Positions 13,437 to 23,168 of a stretch of 64,000 nucleotides of DNA are shown here, one piece after another. The stretch spans positions 1-64,000 of the forward strand of contig NZ_JAPESW010000010.1 in assembly GCF_028527925.1 (NCBI RefSeq), given 5' to 3'. The position numbers were made by a program, and so were the translations under genes. The notes beneath the pieces are model-generated. The model did not search any database. It saw only the letters and a program-made list of their open reading frames with translations, and was not told the DNA's origin. This stretch comes from Cellulomonas fimi. GTDB taxonomy: Bacteria > Actinomycetota > Actinomycetes > Actinomycetales > Cellulomonadaceae. How positions within the stretch are numbered: position 1 is the stretch's first letter; each line of letters begins with the position of its first letter.

Positions 13437-13468
13437 TTGACGCGCGTTCCGGAACGATGTTCCATAAC
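13437..13468 (+). promoter_or_regulatory. Promoter with overlapping TetR-type operator
   Basis: TTGACG (13437-13442) is a good -35; a TCCATA/CATAAC stretch near 13461-13468 is the likely -10. Between them are two nested palindromes: GTTCCGGAAC (13446-13455) and GGAACgatGTTCC (13451-13463). Binding there would shut both the membrane-protein gene and the divergent repressor gene. The operator role is inferred from position and symmetry. Confidence 0.6.
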
Positions 13469-13508
13469 AGTGTTCGTAAAAACTGCGCCGCGGTCGGAGG
13501 GTGCCATC

Positions 13509-13919
13509 GTGATCGAGCTCAGCGACGCCGCGCGCGTCACCGCCGGGATCGTGGCGCTCACGATCGTCGCCATCGAGTCGGGCGGCTGGTTCCTGCTCCG
13601 CGTCGGCGGAGGGGCCGTCCCGGCCACGGACTTCCAGCGGTCGTTCTTCCGGGCCGGGCACGCGCACGCGGGCGTGCTCGTCACGCTCGGGCTGGTCTGC
13701 GTGCTGCTCGGGGAGGCGACGTCGCTCGACGGGTTCTGGCGCTGGCTCGCGCAGACGGGCGTCCTCGTCGCCGCGATCCTCATGCCCGCCGGCTTCTTCC
13801 TGTCCGCCGTCGGTGCGGGACGCACGAGGCCGAGCCGGCTCGTCGTGCTCCTGCCCGCGGGCGCGACCGTGCTCGCCGCGGGTGTGGTCACGCTCGGCGT
13901 GGGCCTGCTGACGGCCTGA
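13509..13919 (+). CDS. Small integral membrane protein under TetR control
   Basis: A 136-residue protein with four hydrophobic segments and conserved polar residues between the first and second ([23 protein letters not shown]). Start GTG 13509 follows GGAGGGTG. Proteins with the FRAGHAHAG motif occur widely in actinobacteria beside TetR regulators, but no activity is known to me. The GHAHAG histidines could bind metal or haem; that is speculation. Its promoter contains the probable TetR operator. Confidence 0.78.
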   Translation: MIELSDAARVTAGIVALTIVAIESGGWFLLRVGGGAVPATDFQRSFFRAGHAHAGVLVTLGLVCVLLGEATSLDGFWRWLAQTGVLVAAILMPAGFFLSAVGAGRTRPSRLVVLLPAGATVLAAGVVTLGVGLLTA

Positions 13920-14037
13920 CGTCGGGCGCCGCCCCTGGCCGTCCCGACGCGCGCGAAGGGCCCCCGCGCGCACCTGGCCGGACACCCGTCCGTGCGACAC
14001 GCGGCCGTGCCACCGGGAGGCCGTCGGCACCGCCCAC

Positions 14038-14043
14038 TAGCGT
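14038..14043 (+). promoter_or_regulatory. -10 element of ftsK
   Basis: TAGCGT 7 bases before the ftsK ATG. The intervening bases also contain GAGGA, so either a leaderless or a very short-leader message is possible. Confidence 0.45.
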
Positions 14044-14050
14044 GAGGACC

Positions 14051-16696
14051 ATGGCGACCCGTACCCCCTCGTCCCGGACGCGCTCCGGCGCGTCCGGCGG
14101 CGCCTCGCGCCAGGGCCGCCCCGCGACACCGCGCGGCGGCTCGTCGCGACCCACCGGCCGCGGGCCCGCCCCGGCACCGAAGCGGCCGGCGCTCCCGCTG
14201 CGCATGCTCCGCGGCGTCTGGATGGGGTCCGCGCACCTCGTCGGCGGCGCCGCGCGCAAGGTGGGCCACGGTGCACGCGACCTCGACCCCGCGCACCGCC
14301 GTGACGGTCTCGCGTTCACGCTGCTCGGTCTCGCGATCGTCATCGCGGCGCGCGAGTGGTGGAGCCTGTCGGGCACCGCCGGCGACGTCGTGCACGCGGT
14401 CGTGGCCGGCACGTTCGGCACGGTCGGCGTCGTCGTGCCCGTCGTGCTGCTCGGCCTGTCCGTCCGACTCATGCGCCACCCCGACCGCGTGCAGGCGAAC
14501 TCGCGCATCAGCATCGGCCTCACCGCGATCACGCTCGCGGTCTGCGGGCTCGTGCACATCGGTGCCGGGCTGCCCACGACGGACGACTTCGCCGCGCTGC
14601 GCAGCGCGGGCGGCATGGTCGGGTTCCTCGTCGGGACGCCGCTCGCGAGCCTCCTGACGTCGGGCGTCGCGGTCGCGCTGCTGCTGCTGCTCGCGTTCTT
14701 CGGCGTGCTGGTCGTCACCGCGACCCCGGTGCACCAGATCGTGCCGCGCCTGCGCGACCTCTACCACCGGCTCACGGGCGGTCACCACGACGCCGACGCC
14801 GAGGAGGACGACGACGCGCCGCTCGTCATCAACGCCGGTCACACCGCGCTGCCCGAGGTCGAGCCGCCGAAGAAGAAGACGCGCCTGCTCGGTCGCCGCA
14901 AGCGCGCGGACCACGCCGACGAGGCCGACCCCGACCGGCTCGACGCGTACGTGGGCGACGAGGCGTTCGAGCGTGCCGCGGTCGTCGAGGCGCTCGCGGG
15001 CGACGCCGAGCCCGCCCCCGTCACCGAGCCCACCGCGGTCGTCCCGGCCCCGCGGCCGCCGGCCGAGCTGCGCGCGCCCGAGCCGAAGGGCGTCCCGCGC
15101 GGCGAGCAGCCGATGCTCGAGGGCGACGTGCTCTACACGCTGCCGAGCGAGGACAGCCTCGCCAAGGGTGCGCCGCACAAGGTGCGCTCCGCCGCGAACG
15201 ACCGTGTCGTCGAGTCGCTCACGACGGTGCTGGACCAGTTCGAGATCGACGCCAAGGTCACCGGCTTCACGCGCGGGCCGACGGTCACCCGCTACGAGGT
15301 CGAGCTCGGGCCTGCCGTCAAGGTCGAGCGCGTCACCGCGCTGAGCAAGAACATCGCGTACGCGGTCGCCAGCGCCGACGTGCGCATCCTGTCGCCGATC
15401 CCCGGCAAGTCCGCGATCGGCATCGAGATCCCCAACACCGACCGCGAGACCGTCTCGCTCGGCGACGTGCTGCGCTCGAGCGCCGCGAAGCGGTCCGAGC
15501 ACCCGATGGTCATCGGCGTGGGCAAGGACGTCGAGGGCGGGTACGTCACCGCGAACCTCGCGAAGATGCCGCACCTGCTCGTCGCGGGCGCCACCGGCGC
15601 GGGCAAGTCGAGCTTCGTCAACTCGATGATCGTCTCGATCCTCATGCGCGCCACGCCCGACGAGGTCCGCATGGTGCTCGTCGACCCCAAGCGCGTCGAG
15701 CTCACGATCTACGAGGGCATCCCGCACCTCATCACGCCCATCATCACGAACCCCAAGAAGGCCGCCGAGGCGCTCGAGTGGGTCGTGCGCGAGATGGAGG
15801 CGCGGTACGACGACCTCGCGCTGTTCGGGTTCAAGCACGTCGACGACTTCAACGTCGCCGTCCGGGCCGGCAAGGTCAAGCCGCTGCCCGGCTCCGAGCG
15901 CAAGATCGCGCCGTACCCGTACCTGCTGGTGATCGTCGACGAGCTCGCCGACCTCATGATGGTCGCGCCGCGCGACGTCGAGGCGTCGATCCAGCGCATC
16001 ACGCAGCTCGCGCGCGCCGCCGGCATCCACCTCGTGCTCGCCACGCAGCGCCCGTCGGTCGACGTCGTCACCGGTCTCATCAAGGCCAACGTGCCGTCGC
16101 GGCTCGCGTTCGCCACGAGCTCGCTCACCGACTCGCGCGTCGTGCTCGACCAGCCGGGCGCCGAGAAGCTCATCGGCCAGGGCGACGCGCTGTTCCTGCC
16201 CATGGGCGCCGCCAAGCCGATGCGCACGCAGGGCGCCTGGGTGTCCGAGTCGGAGATCCACGCGGTCGTCGAGCACGTCAAGAAGCAGCTCAAGCCCGTC
16301 TACCGCGAGGACGTCGCCGTCACCGCGGCCAAGAAGCAGGTCGACGAGGACATCGGCGACGACCTCGACCTGCTGCTGCAGGCCGCCGAGCTCGTCGTGA
16401 CGTCGCAGTTCGGCTCGACGTCGATGCTGCAGCGCAAGCTGCGCGTCGGGTTCGCGAAGGCCGGGCGGCTCATGGACCTGCTCGAGTCGCGCGAGATCGT
16501 CGGGCCGTCCGAGGGGTCGAAGGCGCGCGAGGTGCTCGTCCAGCCCGACGACCTGCCCGGCACGCTCGCGATGCTCCGGGGCGAGCCGGGGGCCGAGGAC
16601 GACGGCGCGCTGCCCGGCGACCCGCCCGTCGCGACCGACTACTTCGACGACGCCGAGGAGGACGACGCAGGACCCTGGTCCGGCGGCGGCCGATGA
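14051..16696 (+). CDS. ftsK: DNA translocase FtsK/SpoIIIE
   Basis: Membrane-anchored motor that pumps chromosomal DNA through the division septum. The 881 residues comprise a basic, Ser/Arg-rich cytoplasmic start, four membrane segments between about 90 and 235, a charged linker, the alpha/beta motor with Walker A GATGAGKS (residues 513-520), Walker [14 protein letters not shown], the [12 protein letters not shown] motif, and a C-terminal gamma winged helix ([31 protein letters not shown]) that reads KOPS-type sites. The stop overlaps the next ATG by 4 bases. Length and domains are normal for actinobacteria. Confidence 0.97.
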   Translation: MATRTPSSRTRSGASGGASRQGRPATPRGGSSRPTGRGPAPAPKRPALPLRMLRGVWMGSAHLVGGAARKVGHGARDLDPAHRRDGLAFTLLGLAIVIAAREWWSLSGTAGDVVHAVVAGTFGTVGVVVPVVLLGLSVRLMRHPDRVQANSRISIGLTAITLAVCGLVHIGAGLPTTDDFAALRSAGGMVGFLVGTPLASLLTSGVAVALLLLLAFFGVLVVTATPVHQIVPRLRDLYHRLTGGHHDADAEEDDDAPLVINAGHTALPEVEPPKKKTRLLGRRKRADHADEADPDRLDAYVGDEAFERAAVVEALAGDAEPAPVTEPTAVVPAPRPPAELRAPEPKGVPRGEQPMLEGDVLYTLPSEDSLAKGAPHKVRSAANDRVVESLTTVLDQFEIDAKVTGFTRGPTVTRYEVELGPAVKVERVTALSKNIAYAVASADVRILSPIPGKSAIGIEIPNTDRETVSLGDVLRSSAAKRSEHPMVIGVGKDVEGGYVTANLAKMPHLLVAGATGAGKSSFVNSMIVSILMRATPDEVRMVLVDPKRVELTIYEGIPHLITPIITNPKKAAEALEWVVREMEARYDDLALFGFKHVDDFNVAVRAGKVKPLPGSERKIAPYPYLLVIVDELADLMMVAPRDVEASIQRITQLARAAGIHLVLATQRPSVDVVTGLIKANVPSRLAFATSSLTDSRVVLDQPGAEKLIGQGDALFLPMGAAKPMRTQGAWVSESEIHAVVEHVKKQLKPVYREDVAVTAAKKQVDEDIGDDLDLLLQAAELVVTSQFGSTSMLQRKLRVGFAKAGRLMDLLESREIVGPSEGSKAREVLVQPDDLPGTLAMLRGEPGAEDDGALPGDPPVATDYFDDAEEDDAGPWSGGGR

Positions 16697-18894
16697 ACCT
16701 GTCGGTGACCGACCCGCGGAGCCTGGTCTCCACGGTCATCGCCGTCGTCGCGATCGTCGCGCTGATCGCCGTCCTCGTCCTGCTCGCGCGCCAGCGTCGG
16801 CAGGTCCGCACCGCGAACCAGCTGCTCGAGCTCTCGCGCGAGCTGCGCCAGCGCTACGACGCGCTGCAGTCGGTCACCCGGGAGGGCGTGCTCGTCCAGT
16901 CGCTCTCCGGGCACGTGCTCGACATCTCCGAGCGGGCGGCGGCGATCCTCGGCGTCGACCCCGCCGCCGCGCTCGGGCGGCCCGTGACCGACCTGCCGCT
17001 CGTCCTCGTCAACGAGCAGGGGCTCTCGATGAACCCGGCCGCGGTCCTCGGGCACCGGGGCGTGGGCGCGCTCGGAGGCGCCGAGAGCGGCCCGGAGCTG
17101 GTCGGCGTCGCACTGCCCGACAGCGCGGGCACGCACGTGCGGATGGTCCAGGTCGCGAGCCGGCTCGTGCCCGCGGGCGACGGCGAGCACCCCGCGGTCC
17201 TCACGACGCTCGTCGACGTCACCGGTCGGCGCGAGGTCGAGGCCGCGCTGTCGCGCAGCGAGACGCAGTTCCGCGTCGCGATGGAGAACGCGCCCATCGG
17301 CATGGCGCTCGTCGACCTCGACTGGTGCGTCGTCGAGGCCAACTCGGCGCTCGCCGAGCTGCTGGGGACGCGTGTCGACGCGCTGCGCGGCTACCCCATG
17401 TCGGAGCTCGGTGAGCCCGAGGGCCGCGCGGCGGAGCGCGTCGAGGTCGACAAGCTGCTCGCGGGCGGTGCGCCCCGCTTCTCGCTCGAGCAGAAGTACG
17501 TGCGCGCCGACGGGCACGCCGTCTGGGTCGTGCTCGACGCGGCGCTCGTGCGGTCCGCGAGCGGGATGCCCGACCACTTCGTCGTGCAGGTGCGCGACTC
17601 GACCGAGTCGCGGCTCCAGGCGGAGATGCTCACGCACCGGGCGATGCACGACCCGCTCACCGGGCTCGCGAACCGCACGCTCATGCAGGAGGTGCTCCAG
17701 TCCGTGCTGGAGCAGCCCGGCGTCGTCGACCGTGTCGCCGTCATCGCGTGCGACCTCGACGGCTTCAAGCAGGTCAACGACCGGTACGGGCACGCGGCCG
17801 GCGACGAGCTGCTCGTGCACGTCGCGGGCGTCCTGCGAGCCGCGACCGCCCGGCGGGGGACCGTCGCCCGGCTGGGCGGCGACGAGTTCGTCGTCGTCGT
17901 GCAGGACACCGACGGTCCGAAGGCGGTGTTCGAGATCGCCGCCGCGATCCACGCGGGGCTCGTCGAGCCCGCGCGCGTCGCCCGGCGCCGCGTGCAGGTC
18001 GCCGCGAGCATCGGCATCGCGCTCGCCGACCCCGAGACCGTCGAGGGCGGTGCGCCCGCGCTGCTCGCCGCCGCCGACGCCGCGCTCTACCGCGCCAAGG
18101 CCGCCGGGCGCGGACGGACCGAGGTGTACGACGCGTCGATGAGCGCGACCTCGACGACCGGCGTGCACCGCGAGCTCGCCGACGCCATCGCCGGGCGCGA
18201 GCTCGTCGTGCACTACCAGCCGATCGTCGACCTCGCCGACATGCGCGTCGTCGGGTACGAGGCGCTCGTGCGCTGGCAGCACCCGCACCGCGGCCTGCTG
18301 CTGCCGGGGTCGTTCCTGTCGCTCGTGCAGGAGGCCGGGCTCTCGGTGCCGCTCGCGCAGTACGTCGCGACCTCCGTGGTCGACTTCGTCGCCCGCACGC
18401 GCGACCGGACGCGGTGGGTGTCCGTCAACGTGTCGGCCGACCAGCTCGGCGACGGCGAGTTCGCGACGACGCTGCTCGGCGAGATCTCGCGCCGCCGCGT
18501 CACACCCGGGCGGATCGTCGTCGAGCTCACCGAGTCCTCGCTCGTCGCGTCGAGCACGCGCATCCGGCACGAGCTCACGCAGCTGTCCGCCGCAGGCGTG
18601 CCGATCCTGCTCGACGACTTCGGCACCGGTGTCTCCCCGCTGTCCTACCTGCGCGACCTGCCCGTCGCCGGCGTCAAGCTCGACATGTCCTTCACGTCGG
18701 GCATCCCGGACGACCCGACCGCGGGCAAGGTCGCGCGCGCGCTCGGCGCGCTCGCCCGGGAGCTCGCGATGGTGACGATCGCCGAGGGCATCGAGCACGA
18801 GGAGCAGGCGCGCTACCTGCACCGCAACGGGTGGCGGTACGGGCAGGGGTGGCTCTTCGGCGGTGCGCAGCCCGCCGAGGCGACACGGACCTGA
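16693..18894 (+). CDS. Membrane-anchored PAS-PAS-GGDEF-EAL cyclic-di-GMP enzyme
   Basis: A 733-residue protein: one N-terminal membrane helix (about 12-34), a coiled stretch, two PAS-like domains (about 55-180 and 190-315), a diguanylate cyclase domain with intact GGDEF (395-399) and a phosphodiesterase domain with intact EAL (523-525), [20 protein letters not shown] and AEGIEHEEQ residues. Both catalytic sets look complete, so it could make or degrade cyclic-di-GMP. The inhibitory RxxD five residues before GGDEF is missing. ATGA overlap with ftsK means it is translationally coupled to the division motor. Confidence 0.93.
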   Translation: MNLSVTDPRSLVSTVIAVVAIVALIAVLVLLARQRRQVRTANQLLELSRELRQRYDALQSVTREGVLVQSLSGHVLDISERAAAILGVDPAAALGRPVTDLPLVLVNEQGLSMNPAAVLGHRGVGALGGAESGPELVGVALPDSAGTHVRMVQVASRLVPAGDGEHPAVLTTLVDVTGRREVEAALSRSETQFRVAMENAPIGMALVDLDWCVVEANSALAELLGTRVDALRGYPMSELGEPEGRAAERVEVDKLLAGGAPRFSLEQKYVRADGHAVWVVLDAALVRSASGMPDHFVVQVRDSTESRLQAEMLTHRAMHDPLTGLANRTLMQEVLQSVLEQPGVVDRVAVIACDLDGFKQVNDRYGHAAGDELLVHVAGVLRAATARRGTVARLGGDEFVVVVQDTDGPKAVFEIAAAIHAGLVEPARVARRRVQVAASIGIALADPETVEGGAPALLAAADAALYRAKAAGRGRTEVYDASMSATSTTGVHRELADAIAGRELVVHYQPIVDLADMRVVGYEALVRWQHPHRGLLLPGSFLSLVQEAGLSVPLAQYVATSVVDFVARTRDRTRWVSVNVSADQLGDGEFATTLLGEISRRRVTPGRIVVELTESSLVASSTRIRHELTQLSAAGVPILLDDFGTGVSPLSYLRDLPVAGVKLDMSFTSGIPDDPTAGKVARALGALARELAMVTIAEGIEHEEQARYLHRNGWRYGQGWLFGGAQPAEATRT

Positions 18895-18898
18895 GTGG

Positions 18899-20248
18899 TC
18901 AGCCGCCGGTGCGCGGCACCACGACCGCGGCGGGTCCGGTCGAGGTGACCGGCGTCGTCCGCTCGGGCGCCTGCGGACCTGCGGCCGCCCGCACGCGCGC
19001 GGTGCGCTCGGCGACCTGCGCGGGGGACAGCGTCCCGGTGCCCTGCGGGACGTCGACGAGCGCGTGGACCCGGTGCCCGCCCCTGCGGTCGACCGTGACG
19101 GGGGTCCACTCGACGCCCGTGACCTCGACGGGCCCGGCGGCGACGCCGCGCGCGGGGTCCGCTCCGGTCGCCCGCAGGTGCGCGGTGAGCAGCAGGCCCG
19201 AGCTCGTCCCGGGCGCGCAGCACGCCTCGTCCTGGTTCGACAGGTAGTTGCCGAGGCCGTAGGCGACCCACATGCCCGCCCCGCGCGGACCGCCCGCGAG
19301 GCGCTCGACCGGCTGCGGCACGTGCGCGTGGTGCCCGATGACGAGGTCGACGACGCCCGAGTCGGCGAGCTCCTGGTCGATCGCGACCTGCTCGGCGGTC
19401 GGCTCGGTCCGGTACTCGACGCAGCAGTGGACGCTCGCGACGACGACGTCGGCCCCGGCGGCGCGCGCCGCGGTCGCGGCGGCGACGAGCGCGGGCACGT
19501 CGATCCGGTCGACCGACCAGGGCTTGTCCGCGTCGACCGGCATGCCGTTCGTGCCGTAGGTCGCGGCGAGGTTCGCGACGGTGACCGTGCGCCCGGCCCG
19601 CTCGAGCCGGTAGAGCTGCGGCTGCGCCTGCTCGGCCGCCGTGCGGGCGGTGCCGACGTGGCCGAGCCCCGCCGCGTCGAGCGCGTCGAGCGTGGCGGTC
19701 ACCCCGGTGAAGCCGCGGTCGACGGCGTGGTTGGACGCGGTCGAGCAGCCGTCCCAGCCCTGCCCGCGCAGCGCCTGCGCGACCGACGCGGGGGAGCCGA
19801 ACGTCGGGTAGCCGCTGGGGCGCGTCCCGGCCGGCGCCACCGGGACCTCGAGGTGGCACAGCGCGAGATCGGCGGGCTGGACCCACCGGTCGAGCTCGGC
19901 CAGCAGGGGCGCGAAGTCGTACCCGTCGGCGGTCCGCGCGGACGCGAGCACCGGGAGATGGGGGAGGACGTCGCCGGCGGCGACGAGGGTGAGCGCGACG
20001 TCGGGCTCTGCGGTCGGCGTCGGGACGGGCGGCGGTACGGGCGTCACGACGTCACCGGGCGACGCGCCCGCGGGTGTCGCCGTCACGCTCGGCGGCAGCT
20101 CGTGCCGCGCACCCGCGACGATCCCGCCCGCGGAGCGCGAGGACGCGACCGCCGCCGCACCCCCCACGCCGACCAGCACGCACGCGAGCGCGACCAGCGC
20201 GCCCACCGCGGGCGACCGGCGTCGTCCGGCGCGGGCGTGGCGGGTCAC
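18899..20248 (-). CDS. CapA family metallophosphatase-fold protein
   Basis: A 449-residue exported protein: basic N-terminus, one hydrophobic segment (about 13-35), a Pro/Thr-rich linker, then the CapA fold with VAAGDVLPHLPVL, CHLEVPVA, STASNHAVDRG and VIGHHAHVPQP. CapA proteins are associated with poly-gamma-glutamate or other capsule synthesis, though many actinobacterial copies have no known polymer. The usual HWGxE motif reads VHCCVEY here. I set the start at GTG 20248 because TACTGT lies 7 bases before it; an in-frame GTG at 20287 is the alternative. It is convergent with the GGDEF-EAL gene (4 bases apart). Confidence 0.85.
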   Translation of the reverse strand: MTRHARAGRRRSPAVGALVALACVLVGVGGAAAVASSRSAGGIVAGARHELPPSVTATPAGASPGDVVTPVPPPVPTPTAEPDVALTLVAAGDVLPHLPVLASARTADGYDFAPLLAELDRWVQPADLALCHLEVPVAPAGTRPSGYPTFGSPASVAQALRGQGWDGCSTASNHAVDRGFTGVTATLDALDAAGLGHVGTARTAAEQAQPQLYRLERAGRTVTVANLAATYGTNGMPVDADKPWSVDRIDVPALVAAATAARAAGADVVVASVHCCVEYRTEPTAEQVAIDQELADSGVVDLVIGHHAHVPQPVERLAGGPRGAGMWVAYGLGNYLSNQDEACCAPGTSSGLLLTAHLRATGADPARGVAAGPVEVTGVEWTPVTVDRRGGHRVHALVDVPQGTGTLSPAQVAERTARVRAAAGPQAPERTTPVTSTGPAAVVVPRTGG

Positions 20249-20255
20249 AGCGCGG

Positions 20256-20261
20256 ACAGTA
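20256..20261 (-). promoter_or_regulatory. -10 element of the capA-type gene
   Basis: TACTGT on the minus strand, 7 bases before GTG 20248; leaderless spacing. It supports the shorter start. Confidence 0.45.
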
Positions 20262-20331
20262 GCGGCGGGGCCCCGTCCGGAGGACACGCGTCACCCGGAC
20301 GGTCGTGCGCGGTGCGCGTCGCAGTCCGAAC

Positions 20332-20337
20332 TAGGCT
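20332..20337 (+). promoter_or_regulatory. -10 element of pgsA
   Basis: TAGGCT followed by six bases and then GTG 20344, predicting a leaderless pgsA-cinA transcript. Confidence 0.5.
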
Positions 20338-20343
20338 GGGCGG

Positions 20344-20937
20344 GTGGTCGACGCCGTCCCCTCCGCCTGGAACCTGGCGAACGTGCTCACGGTGGCCCGC
20401 ATCGTGCTCGTCCCCTTCTTCGCCTGGGCGCTCCTCGCCGACGGCGGCCACACCGTGACGGGCCGCCTGCTCGCGACGGGCATCTTCGTCGTCGCCGCCC
20501 TCACCGACCGGCTCGACGGCTGGCTCGCGCGCCGCTCGGGGAAGATCACCGACCTCGGCAAGCTGCTCGACCCGATCGCCGACAAGCTGCTCGTCGGCAC
20601 CGCGCTCGTCCTGCTGTCGTGGCTCGGCGACCTGCCGTGGTGGGTCACGGTCGTGATCCTGGTCCGCGAGCTCGGCATCACGGCGATGCGCTTCTTCCTC
20701 CTGCGGTACGTCGTCCTGCCGGCGTCGCGCGGCGGCAAGCTCAAGACGGTCCTGCAGTCGGTGGCGATCGGCCTCTACCTCCTGCCGCTCGACCAGCTCC
20801 CGACGGCGGTCGAGGTGGTCGCCGCGATCACGATGGGCGCCGCGGTGCTCGTGACCGTCGCGACCGGGCTCGACTACGTGCGCACCGCCGTGCGCATCCG
20901 GCGCGCTGCCGCGGTGCCGCCCGCGGCGGGCGTGTAG
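20344..20937 (+). CDS. pgsA: CDP-diacylglycerol-glycerol-3-phosphate phosphatidyltransferase
   Basis: Makes phosphatidylglycerophosphate, the precursor of phosphatidylglycerol and cardiolipin, at the inner face of the membrane. The 197-residue protein has the CDP-alcohol phosphotransferase signature in DRLDGWLARRSGKITDLGKL followed by LDPIADK, and several membrane helices. Position directly upstream of cinA and clgR is the conserved actinobacterial arrangement (pgsA3-clgR in Mycobacterium). It starts at GTG 20344 with a leaderless promoter form. Confidence 0.95.
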   Translation: MVDAVPSAWNLANVLTVARIVLVPFFAWALLADGGHTVTGRLLATGIFVVAALTDRLDGWLARRSGKITDLGKLLDPIADKLLVGTALVLLSWLGDLPWWVTVVILVRELGITAMRFFLLRYVVLPASRGGKLKTVLQSVAIGLYLLPLDQLPTAVEVVAAITMGAAVLVTVATGLDYVRTAVRIRRAAAVPPAAGV

Positions 20938-20946
20938 GCGGCGCGG

Positions 20947-21549
20947 GTGACGGACCCGGAGCCTCGTGACGCGCAGGGCGGCGACGGCGTGCCCTCGGAC
21001 GACGCGACGCCCCCTGCCGCCACGCCCGCCGGGTCGCGGGCGGCGGCGCTGCTCGACGCCGTCGGCGCGCGGGGGTGGACGCTCGCGGTCGCCGAGTCGC
21101 TCACGGGCGGTCTCGTGTGCGCGACGCTCGTCGAGGTGCCGGGGGCCTCGGCGGTCCTGCGGGGCGGCGTGGTCGCCTACGCGACGGACCTCAAGGGTGC
21201 GCTGCTGGGCGTCGACGCGACGCTGCTCGCCGAGCGCGGTGCGGTCGACCCGGACGTCGCGGCGGCCATGGCGACCGGGGTCCGTGCGCGGCTCGGCGCG
21301 GACGTCGGCCTCGCCACGACGGGCGTCGCCGGACCGACCCCGCAGGACGGCAAGGCGCCGGGCACGGTGCACGTCGCCGTCGCGACGCCGGCGGGCGTCA
21401 CCGTGCGCTCGGTCCACCTCGACGGCGACAGGCCCGCGGTCCGGGCCGCCGCGGTCGACACCGTCGTCCGACTCGCGCTCGACGAGCTCGCCCGACACGC
21501 GTCCGGCCCGGGAACACCCGAGGCCCTCGGACCGTTGCACACCACGTGA
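20947..21549 (+). CDS. CinA C-terminal domain protein (NMN amidohydrolase type)
   Basis: A 200-residue single-domain CinA protein with the signature [18 protein letters not shown] and [22 protein letters not shown]. This domain deamidates nicotinamide mononucleotide in pyridine-nucleotide recycling. The first 35 residues are a low-complexity extension, so the true start could be internal; GTG 20947 is the earliest after the pgsA stop (9 bases). The usual actinobacterial neighbours pgsA and clgR flank it. Confidence 0.92.
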   Translation: MTDPEPRDAQGGDGVPSDDATPPAATPAGSRAAALLDAVGARGWTLAVAESLTGGLVCATLVEVPGASAVLRGGVVAYATDLKGALLGVDATLLAERGAVDPDVAAAMATGVRARLGADVGLATTGVAGPTPQDGKAPGTVHVAVATPAGVTVRSVHLDGDRPAVRAAAVDTVVRLALDELARHASGPGTPEALGPLHTT

Positions 21550-21602
21550 TGAGCACTCGACCCCCGGCCCGACGCACGCCCGCGCGCGCGGGAGGTGCGC
21601 GG

Positions 21603-21637
21603 TACGGTGGGAGTCTCCCGGCACAGACGAAGCCGGG
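21603..21637 (+). promoter_or_regulatory. Possible clgR promoter and leader hairpin
   Basis: TACGGT (21603-21608) resembles the -10 hexamers used elsewhere here; the predicted start near 21615 is followed at once by a small stem CCCGGC/GCCGGG (21617-21622 and 21632-21637). The leader to the clgR ATG would be about 100 bases. No ClgR-type binding site was recognised. Confidence 0.3.
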
Positions 21638-21713
21638 GGCGGTGGTGACGGTCCCCCCGCGGGTACCGGCGCCGAGCGATGGGCCGGCACGCGACGCGAG
21701 AGGGGGAGCCCGG

Positions 21714-22055
21714 ATGGTTGTGCTACGTCGAGAGATCGGCGACGTCCTGCGGGACGCTCGTCAGCGCCAGGGGCGCACCCTGCGTGAGGTGTCGTCCGCG
21801 GCCCGTGTCTCGCTGGGCTACCTCAGCGAGGTCGAGCGAGGGCAGAAGGAGGCGTCGTCGGAGCTGCTGAACAGCATCTGCGAGGCGCTGGACGTCCCGA
21901 TGTCCCTCGTGCTGCGCGAGGTCAGCGACCGTGTCGCGGTGGCGGAGGGTCTGCTGATCCCCGACACCGTCCCGGCCGACCTCGCGGCGTCCGTCGGCGG
22001 CAGCGCCGACAACGGCTGGCAGCGCGGTCGAGCGGAGCTCGCCCCCATCGGGTGA
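21714..22055 (+). CDS. clgR: ClgR-like XRE family transcriptional regulator
   Basis: A 113-residue regulator with a Cro/C1 helix-turn-helix at about 8-62 ([35 protein letters not shown] shows both helices) and the [15 protein letters not shown] tail typical of ClgR/PopR, the activator of clp protease genes in actinobacteria. The ATG at 21714 follows AGGGGGAG. The gene order pgsA-cinA-clgR supports the name. ClgR itself is degraded by ClpP in other species, and the tail here ends ELAPIG; I cannot say whether it is a degron. Confidence 0.92.
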   Translation: MVVLRREIGDVLRDARQRQGRTLREVSSAARVSLGYLSEVERGQKEASSELLNSICEALDVPMSLVLREVSDRVAVAEGLLIPDTVPADLAASVGGSADNGWQRGRAELAPIG

Positions 22056-22084
22056 GCCCTCGCCCGTCCGGGCGTCGCCAGGCT

Positions 22085-22116
22085 CACGGTCCGTGGACCC
22101 TGGTCCGCGGACCGTG
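22085..22116 (+). terminator. Terminator-like hairpin after clgR
   Basis: CACGGTCCG (22085-22093) pairs with CGGACCGTG (22108-22116), with GGACC/GGTCC extending the stem inside. No T-run follows, as is common at this GC content. It may also serve the convergent nei2 gene. Confidence 0.55.
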
Positions 22117-22224
22117 CCATGTCTGCCGCTCCGCACCCGAGGCCGGCTCGAGGACGAGCCGCGTTGCGCCGCGCGGGTGACGCGTGCGTCCGGAGTGTGG
22201 TCACACCCGGGTGAAAACCCGCCC

Positions 22225-22992
22225 TCACGCCGTCGGGCGGGGGGCCTGGCACCGCGGGCAGTAGAAGACCGGCCGCTCCATCGGCGGCCGCTGCGCCGTG
22301 CCGCGCGCGATCGGGGTGCCGCACCGCACGCACGGTCGCTGCATCCGCCCGTGCACGCGCTCCTCGGGGCGGCCCGTCGCGACCGAGCGCTGCATGAGGC
22401 GGCGCGCCGTGGCGAGGACCCGCGCCGGGTCACCGACCTCGTCCGCCGGCGTCCACGGCCACGTCCGCTCCGCGAAGAGCGACTCCGCCATGAAGATCGT
22501 GCCGATGCCGGCCACGACCGTCTGGTCGAGCAGCACCTCCGCGACCGGCGTCCGTCCGCGCGCGGCCCACCGTCGCAGCGCCTCGGCCACGTCGAAGTCG
22601 TCGTCCAGCACGTCCGGGCCGAGGTGGCCGACGAGCGTGTGCTCGTCGCGCGTCGCGACGACGTCGAGCATCCCCAGCAACCGCCCGAGAGCCGTCCACC
22701 GGTCGGTCGCGAGCACCGCACGGATCTGCGGCGCGCGGGCCTGCGCCTGCGGCGTGCCCGTCGCCGCGACCCGCCACGTCCCGTCCATGCGCAGGTGCGT
22801 GTGCAGCGTACGGCCGTCGTCGAACCGGGTGAGCAGGTGCTTGCCGTACGGCGTCGTGCCGAGGACGGTCCGGCCGACGAGGTGCACCCCGGCAGCCGTC
22901 GGCCAGCGGAGCTCCGCACGCACGAGCGGCGAACCGACGAGCGCCGCGTCCAGGCGCGCGGCCGTGCGCCGCAGGACGTCACCCTCGGGCAT
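22225..22992 (-). CDS. nei2: Endonuclease VIII-like DNA glycosylase/AP lyase (Nei2)
   Basis: Removes oxidised bases and nicks abasic sites in base-excision repair. The 255-residue protein begins MPEGD (the Pro2/Glu3 catalytic pair after Met removal), has TTPYGKHLL with the conserved lysine, a helix-two-turn-helix region around QTVVAGIGTIFMAE, and a C-terminal four-cysteine zinc finger (CVRC and CPRC). This matches actinobacterial Nei2 beside lhr. It lies 141 bases downstream of lhr on the same strand, with the tandem repeat in the gap. Confidence 0.93.
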   Translation of the reverse strand: MPEGDVLRRTAARLDAALVGSPLVRAELRWPTAAGVHLVGRTVLGTTPYGKHLLTRFDDGRTLHTHLRMDGTWRVAATGTPQAQARAPQIRAVLATDRWTALGRLLGMLDVVATRDEHTLVGHLGPDVLDDDFDVAEALRRWAARGRTPVAEVLLDQTVVAGIGTIFMAESLFAERTWPWTPADEVGDPARVLATARRLMQRSVATGRPEERVHGRMQRPCVRCGTPIARGTAQRPPMERPVFYCPRCQAPRPTA

Positions 22993-23060
22993 GGGTCGCC
23001 CGTCGGCACCGCGACCGCGAGGTCCAGGCGCCCCGGTCGGGCAGCCCCGTCCGTGCGCCC

Positions 23061-23168
23061 GTCACGACTGTCCCCGCAGACGCAGCCCGCGCGGCCGTCA
23101 CGACTGTCCCCGCAGACGCAGCCCGCGGGGCCGTCACGACTGTCCCCGCAGACGCAGGCCGCGTGGGG
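23061..23168. repeat. Three tandem 36-bp units copying the 3' end of lhr
   Basis: Units begin at 23061, 23097 and 23133 (core GTCACGACTGTCCCCGCAGA on the plus strand). The third unit is the last codons and stop of lhr. Units 1 and 2 differ at one base; unit 3 differs from them at a few bases near its far end. Because 36 is a multiple of three, each extra copy keeps the lhr frame and encodes the same RPRGLRLRGQS tail plus TGA. There are no unrelated spacers, so this is not a CRISPR array. Confidence 0.9.

Noticed and set aside
23061..23168. CRISPR array
   Set aside because: The units abut without unrelated spacers, and one unit is part of lhr.
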